Assembly: GCA_032622095.1 (NCBI GenBank)
Contig: CP136064.1
Location: 257,035,863-257,099,862, forward strand
From: Siphonodentalium dalli
Taxonomy: Eukaryota; Mollusca; Scaphopoda; Gadilida; Siphonodentaliidae
DNA length: 64,000 bases
Direction: 5' to 3'
Below are positions 55,601 through 61,600 of this stretch, piece by piece. The notes under the pieces were generated by a model, which saw only the letters and a list, made by a program, of their open reading frames with translations, was not told the origin of the DNA and did not search any database. How positions within the stretch are numbered: the stretch's first letter is position 1; every line of letters begins with the position of its first letter. Position numbers and translations under genes: made by a program.

Positions 55601-58600
55601 AATAGGCCACCGAGGACATTTTCTTATAGTGATTTGCCCCTAGGGTTACTATGGACGAATTCTACCCAAAAGGGGCCACCTATAACATAGGTCTCCCACA
55701 ATCAGGAAAATATATAGGGCAACATTTTAGGGTCCGTTGTGACGACAGACTCTACTTACGCCCAATTTGTGCCGCTATAATGGGCTAACCGGGTACTTTT
55801 TTGACAAATATTTGTCCATAGGCTCGCTATAGACAAAGTCACCCCAAAAGTGGCCACACATAAAATAAATCTCACAGAATCGGGAATTTGGCAACATTTT
55901 AAGGTCCGTTTTGACGCCGGACTCTACTTACACACAATTTGTGGCCGGGTATAATGTGCTACCCGGGTACTCTAATTGCGGTAATTTGCCCCTAGGGTGT
56001 CTATGTACGAATTTACCCCCACAAGGGGCCACACATGGGATTAAATTTAGGTCTGTTTCAACGCCAGACTCTACTCACGGCTAATTTGTGGCCGCGGGTA
56101 TAATTGCCTACCCAGGTAGTTTTTTGACAGTGAATCCCCCCCCCCTAGTGTGGCTATGGCGAATCCATCCCAAGAGTGGCCACCAATAGGATAGATCTCC
56201 CACAATCGGGAATTTAACAATTTTTGGGAAAGTGTTGACGGCAGACTCTAATTACGCCCAATTTGTGGCCGGGCATAATGAGCTACTTGCTGGCCAATCC
56301 GGCAAATATTTCGAATCGGTGGCTGAAGAAATAATAGCTACCAAAAAATTGAATCGGAGGTTGAATAAGAAACAGGGAACATGGAACTTAAAGATTTCAA
56401 TCGGAGGCTGAATAAGGAACATGGCTCAAGGAACTGAATCCATGGACCTCCACAAACGAGACCCTGAAGCCACGTCCCTGGTCACGGCAATAATATTCCC
56501 CAATCGCAGTCAGGCATGGAGTCATCAAGTACATTCCATACCTCAGTTTGTTACGTCGGTCGTCGAAATATATTGTTGTTACATCAAAGTACACCGGTCG
56601 TCCTTTGGTCATGCAGAACTTGATACGGGCTGCATCAAAATGCATGGTTCTTACCCCTGAGTGTATGGGTGTTTCTATGTGGTATTTGGGGTGAGGGGTT
56701 GGGGCGTTCTATGGGGTATTTGGGGCGGACCGAAAGAGACATTTTTTCCCATACCCCATTCTCATCCCCTCAGGGTGTACCCCCTCCCGCTGTAATGGGT
56801 GGGGGTAGGGGTGTTTCAATGGGGTAATCGTGGCGGGCCACCCACTCATGCCGTCAAATCGGCCGAAATCCTTACCGTTCTCGAAAATGATCCATACCCC
56901 ATTTCCGCTCCCTCGGGGTGATGGGTGGGGGGTCGGGGTGTTTCTAGGCGGTATTTGGGACGGGCCACCCACCCATACCGTCAAATCGGCCGAAAGAGTA
57001 TTTTTTTGAGAATAAGGAATAAGGAATAGGGAATAAGTTCCAAATGTCATGTGTTTGAATCGTTAATCTTCCTAGCGACACGCAGTGTCAAACTTGAAAG
57101 ACTGCATCGCACTTGGCTTTTATCTACTGATTGTTTATACAGAAACCTCTGGATCCTCGGAGCTGAAAATTTGTACATATGGGTAATCTTACCCGGGGAA
57201 TCTTATTGGATGGGTCCCATTGACATCATATGTCTAATAGTCCGTGGGCCAAGCAAGATATTTTTCAAATTGGCTGCACCTCCCCTCCAACAAAGGTTTC
57301 TATATATGAAACTTACGACTGGATTTGATATGGCGGGTCACATATGGGTAATTTTACCCAGGGAATCTTATTGGATAGGTCCCGTTGACATCAGATGTCT
57401 AAAAGGGCACTTATAATATTAATTATATACCCAAAATGGTTGAAAATTGGTCAGTGAAAATTAAAACACGGTGATAAATTGACCCGTATATAGAGTATCA
57501 GGATGCCGTTGACATCAGACGACTTATAGGTGCAAATAAACAATAAATCAACAATAAGGAGCGTTTCTTATGTTGGAAAATTGGTACAGATAGGTCACGT
57601 GACTAGGGGAAAGGCATGGGATAAGTCACGTGACTAGGGTAATGGCATGGGATAGGTCACGTGACTAGGGGAATGGCATGGGATATGTGCGTCTTCTCGT
57701 GTTCATTAATACTGGCTGAGAATAATACATTACCTACTTATCTTTGACCTCAGATGACTTAAACGGAGACTAATATATTATATAATCAATAGCATTTATT
57801 ATCATTCCAGAAGATATGTGGGAAAACTGGTGGCCGATTTTTAAATAACAATATAACACCTCTATCCTGAGTCCATTTACGACATGTATAAACACGACGC
57901 GACATATACATGTATGTAACCTCTGACTCATCCTATCATATAACGGTTTTACCACCAATTTCCCATATATCTTCTAAACTGATAATAAACGCTCTTTGTT
58001 GATCATATAATTTATTATTCCAGCATTCAACGTGGGCGGAATCTCGGACTTTACTGCCTTTGCTCGTCCACAACATGCAGGTGGTGACCCTTTGATGAAA
58101 CGGCAGAGAATTCGCCCTATGAGGCGACCAGGAGCAATAGCGGCTGGTGGTAGGAATTTCAATTTGGCATGTTCCTTCAACACTAATGCATGTGACGTAG
58201 AATGACACGGACTATGGGCGGCCGTTGGGTGGGAAATTACATGAAATAAAAGTTATTGGTGGTTTGTTTACAGAATTGCATGCAACGCACATTCAATATA
58301 AGTCCATTCCAATTTAATAGCAATCTTTTTCAAATCAATGGTGTCCATTTTCAAACCAATATTCGTTCTTGTATTCAATAGGAGACCATTCAACTTTAAT
58401 ATATATTGTTTGTAGAATTAACAATTTAACAATTTTTGAGTCAGTTTTGGCGCCAGACTCTGCTTACGCCCAATTTGTGGCCGGGCATAATAAGCTACTT
58501 GCTGCCAATCCTGGCCAATCCGGCAAATATTTCGAAACGGTGGCTGAAGAAATACTAGCTACCAAAAATTTGAATCGGAGGGTGAATAAGAAACAGGGAA

Positions 58601-61600
58601 CAGGGAACTAAAATATTTCAATCGGAGGCTGAATAAAGAACATGGCGCAAGGAATTGGACCCATGGACCTCCATAAACGAAACCCTCAAGCCACGTCCCT
58701 GGTCACGACAAACATATTCCCCAATCTCAGTCAGGCACGGAGTCACGGAGTATATATAGGGAGTGTTTGGGGGGGGGCTACCCCGGGATGGTCGAATAGA
58801 CCGAAAGGTCTACTCCTTCATCCCTCATTTTATTGCCTTTATTTATAAATCAAAAAAAAAGAAAGAAAAAAAGGAAGAATCATTTTTTTTATACAAATTT
58901 CTTTTTCTTTCCGTCGCTGGAATCCAGACGAGGGGGTGTTGAGTCCCCTGGAACACCGCATGTTGATTGTGGCTGCAATGTCCCAGCAGGTATTGTTGCC
59001 TCGCCGGTGACGGTGATGGTGGACTCCTGCTAGATGGTATCCGGAGTCCAGGCTGCTCCAACGGGATGCATGGCTGACGTGATGGTGTTGTCACATCCAA
59101 GGAGAAGAAGGCCAGCTGGAAGTCGTCCTGATGTCCTGGTGACTTTTATCCAGCAGCTCCTATCTTCTCCTGGCATCATCCCGTTGACTTCATGTAGGGC
59201 ATCTTCCACTCGATGGGCTCTGGAGTACATTTCCAAACCTCAGTTATAACCATTGGGGCTCAACGGCGCCGTGGCAACCGATCCGCATTCGACAATAGCC
59301 CCAGTGCGGATTCGAAAAAATCACGGTGCTCTTTTGCATTTATACAACAAAAGGAAAACAATCTCGATAAAATGGTAAGTAAACATATTTAAATTATATT
59401 TGTTCTATAAAACTGTATGTGCATAGGATATATATGGCCCAGTGGTGATGTACACATAATATTTGTTCGCATTTATTGACACAGTTTGTAGAAAAACTGT
59501 ATTTATCACTTGATTTGTAATTTTTGAATACGAAAATTGTCCGAAACACGACGTTTGACACACTATGCCTAAGAAATTTGTAATTTTCTCCCTTTCCTGA
59601 ACAAAACTAAATATTTCAACATTACAATGATAGCAAAAGTAAGCTCTGTAGATTTGTGAATTAGGATAAAAAAGACATTTATAGCCACCACGTGGAGGCT
59701 CCAGTGCGCATTTTCCATAAGCACCAGTGCATACAGCCGCAAAATCACCGGCTCCAGTGCGCATTTAAAATAGACTTTGGGGAATAGACGGTCCCAAATG
59801 GGACAAATAATGACAAATATGCTCATCTTTTTTATTTATCACTTAATTTATTGATTATTCTTATGTATATAACTAATTTCACGTAAGCCCTGGCTGCGAG
59901 TGAATTGTTTATTAGTATTACATCAACTGATGCGGATATATGGTCTCATTGTAGATATATAGATGCTACCACTGCAGAGAGAGGCAGAAGGATGCTGAGG
60001 ATGCACTCCGTCATCTCAAGAAATAAATAACCTTCTCTAGTTTTACACTCCATGTATACAACCCGTGGAGCTTTGGGGTATTTGACCCGGACTTGCTGCA
60101 TTTGAAGGCGCTTAATGCACGTTGGATAGTGAATGACCATTGTAATCAAAGCAAATCTCGCTAAATATGCAATAAACAGATAACATTGTGTCAGATATAA
60201 ATTTGACAAAATGGAATCAAATGGTTCCCAAGTACTTAAATACTGTTCGACGGTTATTAGTTCGTGATACAACCCGTTACACTCTTAAAATAATGTGTGA
60301 CAGTGACAATTTGTGTCCAATTCGATGCGGCAGAATGTTGTGTAGAATTGACAACATTAACATTCTGCTAACTCAAATTTGACACAAATTGTGTAGTACT
60401 GCTACACATCCTTTTTAAGAGTGTAGTCATTTCCCATACGGTACACATTTTAGTTGACGAGACATAATTTGTGGTTGTCGAACCATTGTAAATGCACTGA
60501 TAATTGGCACCGTTCAGTCATCGAGCAAAACCTGGGTCATCTTGCTTCAAGACTGTAACAAAATGTGTATTTTATCGAAGAAACATTACCTTGGAGTGTG
60601 TTGATACCTGGATATCTTGAAATAAAACTGCGCTTGTTGATGTTATCGTCAATTTTCGTTCCAAAATAACTTTTGATGATCGGAAGCGCATTGGAGCTTC
60701 GCACATGCGCACTGGGGCTATTATCGAATGCGGATCGGTTGCCACGGCGCTGTTGAGCCCCAGTGGTTATAACGTCGGCTGTCGAAATCTATTGTTGTTA
60801 CACCAAATGACACCGGCCGCCCTTTGATCAGAACTTGATACGGGCTGCATCAAAATACATGGTTCTTACCCCCCCCCCCCGTGGGTAGGGGTGTTTCTAT
60901 GTGGTATTTGGGGTGAGGGGTTGGTGACGTTCTAGGGGGTATTTGGGGCGGGCCGAAAGAGACATTTTTGCGATAAGGAATCAGGAATAAAATGGCCCAA
61001 CCCCGGTTTTCACTCCCTCGGGGTGGTGCCCCCGGGGTGAGGGGTGGTGTGTTTCTAGTGGGTATTTGGTGCGGGCCATCCACACATGCCGTCAAATTGG
61101 CCCAAATCCCTACCGTTCTCGAAACTGGTCCATACCCCATTCTCATCCCCTCAGGGTGTACCCCCTCCCGCTGTGATGAATGGGGGTAGGGGTGTTTCAG
61201 TGGGGTATTTGGAGCGGGCCACCCACCCATACCGTCAACTCGGCCGAAAGAGAATTTTTTGAGAATAAGGAATAAGTTCCAAATGTCATGTTCGTGTCTG
61301 AATCGTTAATCTTCCCTCGTGTTGGGACCACTAGCGACATGCAGTGTCAAACTTGAAAGACTGTCGCACTTGGCTTTTCTCTACTGATTGTTTATACAGA
61401 AACCTCTGGATCCTCGGAGCTGAAAAGTTGTACATATGAGTAATTTTACCCGGGGAATCTTATTGGATAGGTCCCGTTGACATCAGATGTCTAAAAGGGC
61501 ACTTATAATATTAATTATATACCCAAAATGGTTGCAAATTGGTCAGTGAATATTAAAACACGGTGATAAATTGACCCGTATATAGAGTATCAGATATAGA

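Larger units (their letters stand above)
56240..58420 (+). repeat. Segmental duplication, copy 1 (contains the short terminal exon)
   Basis: The block order is AATCCGGCAAATATTTCGAA..., GGTCACGGCAATAATATTCC..., an inverted 140-bp family block, GGATCCTCGGAGCTGAAAA..., GGTCACGTGACTAGGG triplets, then the exon. The same order recurs from 58430 to 63350 with insertions, giving two diverged copies of the exon with the same upstream sequence. Confidence 0.8.

Noticed and set aside
59030-59236. 68-residue minus-strand frame with Cys and Trp residues
   Set aside because: Short, without known domain, and inside a probable insertion; noted only as part of that insertion.
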